Source: Takifugu bimaculatus | Taxonomy: Eukaryota; Chordata; Actinopteri; Tetraodontiformes; Tetraodontidae | Length of the DNA stretch: 64,000 bases | Assembly (NCBI GenBank): GCA_004026145.2 | Contig: CP034992.1 | Span: 4,162,931 to 4,226,930, forward strand | Direction of reading: 5' to 3' | In this document: one piece after another, positions 62,001 to 64,000 of the stretch | How the letters are laid out: every line of letters begins with the position of its first letter | How positions within the stretch are numbered: position 1 is the stretch's first letter | Translations under genes and position numbers: made by a program | The notes under the pieces: model-generated | The model's input: only the letters and a program-made list of their open reading frames with translations | What the model was told of the DNA's origin: nothing | The model's database searches: none

Positions 62001-64000
62001 CATTGAATTTAATTCATTTATTTATTCATAAGAGTAATTTACCTCCAGCTCCTTGTAGAGCCAAGGAGGAGCCTTTTGTCTTTGATGCTGTAGCATCTGT
62101 GGCTAGCGCAAGGCTAGTCCATCCATCCACCCATCACATACATAATGAGGGAGGAACTGGGACGTCTTGGTGGAGGTCTGATCTCTCTGTGCGCCTCCAG
62201 TTTTGTCATACGCCAACCTGCCACCCTCAGGAGCTCTCTGCATGGGTTTGTGTCAGTTTGGGTTAAATTACAGACACTTGTGTTCTCATGCTTGTGTTTT
62301 AGCGTCATGAACCACAGCAGTAAATGCGACGGGGACACATCATTACCTCAGATCCCCCTCGTTGACTCTCCTTCCCAGCACAGACCTAGAGAGCAAAAAA
62401 CACAGAGGAACAGTTGCGTAATTACTGATAATTAACTCAATTACAGGCAGGCTCTGCCGCGCCTGCCCTGGCTGGCGGCAGCCATTTCAGGGTGCACCAA
62501 ATATTTGAACAGTGCAATCCAAATATTCTCAACAGCCTGTTTTTCTCTTGGGTGCACGTCACCCGCCAGGCTCGCTCTGACACTGGCCGTCGGCGCAGCT
62601 AGGTGAGCACCTGGCGGCGGGGGCCTTGATGGGCTTCAGCATTAATGACGAGGCGGTTAGGCAGTTTTCCCCTTCCTGCGGAAGGGCCTTGCAATTTCAT
62701 CCCTATCATAGTTTGCTTTGAACGGTTTTCGGACAATTGTAAAAAAAATTGCGGAGCAATTAAACTGTTGACTTTTTTCCCCCTCTCAGATGCTATCTGG
62801 GGCTCCTGCTGTCATGGTTGACAGAAAAGAGATAAAATGGACCATTTACTGCGTCCTTTGGGGGTGGGCCCAGGCGGAGGCCAGCAGAATGCTACGCTCC
62901 TCCTGCACTGTCATCGCTATTTATTCAAATAATCGGCTTTGTGTCAGCGCAAATATTTAGTGATTTATATTCCGATACAAGTTGTAAAAACTCGTTTCAC
63001 TTTCTGCGTACAGTGGTTTCAGTGTTAGCAGCATGTTGCGCTCCTCATAAGTCTGCGAGGGCGTTATTAGCTGCGTCTGATGTGGAGCAGTGGAGTAAAG
63101 AGAGACATGGGAGTTTATCAGATGCAGATTTGGTGGCTAACGGCAGCCACAGTGGGGAGTGGCCACCTATGTCTCTGTGTGGTTTTGATAAAGATAGAGA
63201 TTTATGTTCTTCCAGCTTTTATGGGCCTGGGCCATTGTGGCGATGCCTACGCAGACCTGCCGCCACCTCTGTCTCGACAAGATGGGAGGGAGGCGGATGT
63301 TATTAACGGCTCCCTTTGCTCTTAGCCCACGTCTGCTTCTTTATCAACCCCATCAAGGCCAAACACCAACAGAATGAGCGGCTCGCTGCAAGCAGCCGCT
63401 CCTGATAACGCGTTCAGCATGAAGGAGGAACCCTGCGACAGTTTGCCCCGTTTGGTTGACCACTGGTCTGCATTCAACCGACTGAAAAATGGAAAAATGA
63501 ACCTCCATCGTCTGGATCACATGTGGTCAGCAGGGAAAGCAGCTGAGATTGGGCTTCAGTGTTGGGGAAACTGGAAAATTACATTATCAGCTAAGCTAGC
63601 AGCTACTCGGTATAAATGTAGTGTTATTACACTGGAAAAAAATGGTCAAAGTAGCTTAACCACGAAGCTGAGATACTTCAAGAAAAATCTGTTAGGTGAA
63701 GTTAGTGAGGTGAAAAACCTTTTTCCACTGTGGATCTTTTCTTACCAGAAGCTCAGTGCACTGCTAACTGGTGTTTGTTGCAGCCCGACCACTGCGGCTT
63801 GAGTGGGACTAACAGGGGCACCGAGGGCAGAAGGGGGAAGCAGCGTGCCGCTGTGCTTCTCCCCCCCGGCTTATTGAATTACCTAAATGAGCAGAGGAGA
63901 CCAGGCCGGGGCTCTTAGTCGTTTGAAGTTTACAAATCATTCTGACTGCTTTGGGGCTCGGGGGATGTTGGGAAGGAGGGAGTGGGCAGGGGGTGTCTTT

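Larger units (their letters stand above)
38150..64000. other. Gene desert upstream of msx1
   Basis: Nearly 26 kb with no supportable exon. Open frames of 60-180 codons occur on both strands, but none has biased composition, known motifs or flanking splice logic. In human the same side of MSX1 leads to STX18 across a regulatory desert, so this is probably msx1 enhancer territory. Microsatellites and candidate elements inside it are listed separately. Confidence 0.65.

Noticed and set aside
63374..63802. 142-residue frame near the right edge
   Set aside because: Starts well but shows no motif or splice partner; continuation cannot be judged at the window end.

Overview
The window is vertebrate nuclear DNA, most likely from a ray-finned (teleost) fish. 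Genes are split into many small exons by introns, many of them only 70-150 bp, with GT-AG borders. CA/GT and TTA microsatellites are frequent. The gene order is a compact version of the human 4p16 block CRMP1-EVC-EVC2-STK32B-CYTL1-MSX1. No bacterial, viral or plasmid features were seen.

Layout: 1-5122 is non-coding flank. 5123-9082 (minus) is racgap1, the centralspindlin RhoGAP, with a CDE/CHR-type cell-cycle element upstream. 12102-14962 (minus) is a minar1-like gene (Notch2-binding receptor / UBTOR family). 16639-21589 (minus) and 22415-30294 (plus) are evc and evc2, head to head across about 0.8 kb; their products form the ciliary EvC complex that promotes Hedgehog signalling downstream of Smoothened. 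30946-31978 (plus) is cytl1, a small secreted cytokine-like protein. 36918-37927 (minus) is the homeobox gene msx1, tail to tail with cytl1. The last 26 kb (38-64 kb) has no supportable gene. It contains microsatellites, two perfect inverted repeats and several AT-rich, homeodomain-site-rich stretches that look like conserved regulatory DNA, as expected beside a developmental regulator.

Functional links: evc, evc2 and msx1 all act in skeletal, limb, tooth or craniofacial development, and cytl1 is chondrocyte-related, so the block has a loose developmental theme. racgap1 and minar1 look like unrelated neighbours brought in by rearrangement. STK32B, present between CYTL1 and EVC2 in human, is absent; only about 650 bp lies there.

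The most striking result is technical. I rebuilt every exon of the four large genes and checked splice phase. About ten exon-level frame breaks appear (racgap1 2, minar1 3, evc 1, evc2 3-4), and every one is repaired by removing one base. None needs an added base. The smaller cytl1 and msx1 genes are clean. This points to residual insertion-type sequencing errors rather than parallel decay of four genes. No exotic new system was found. Gene names rest on remembered human proteins and on motifs, not on a database search.
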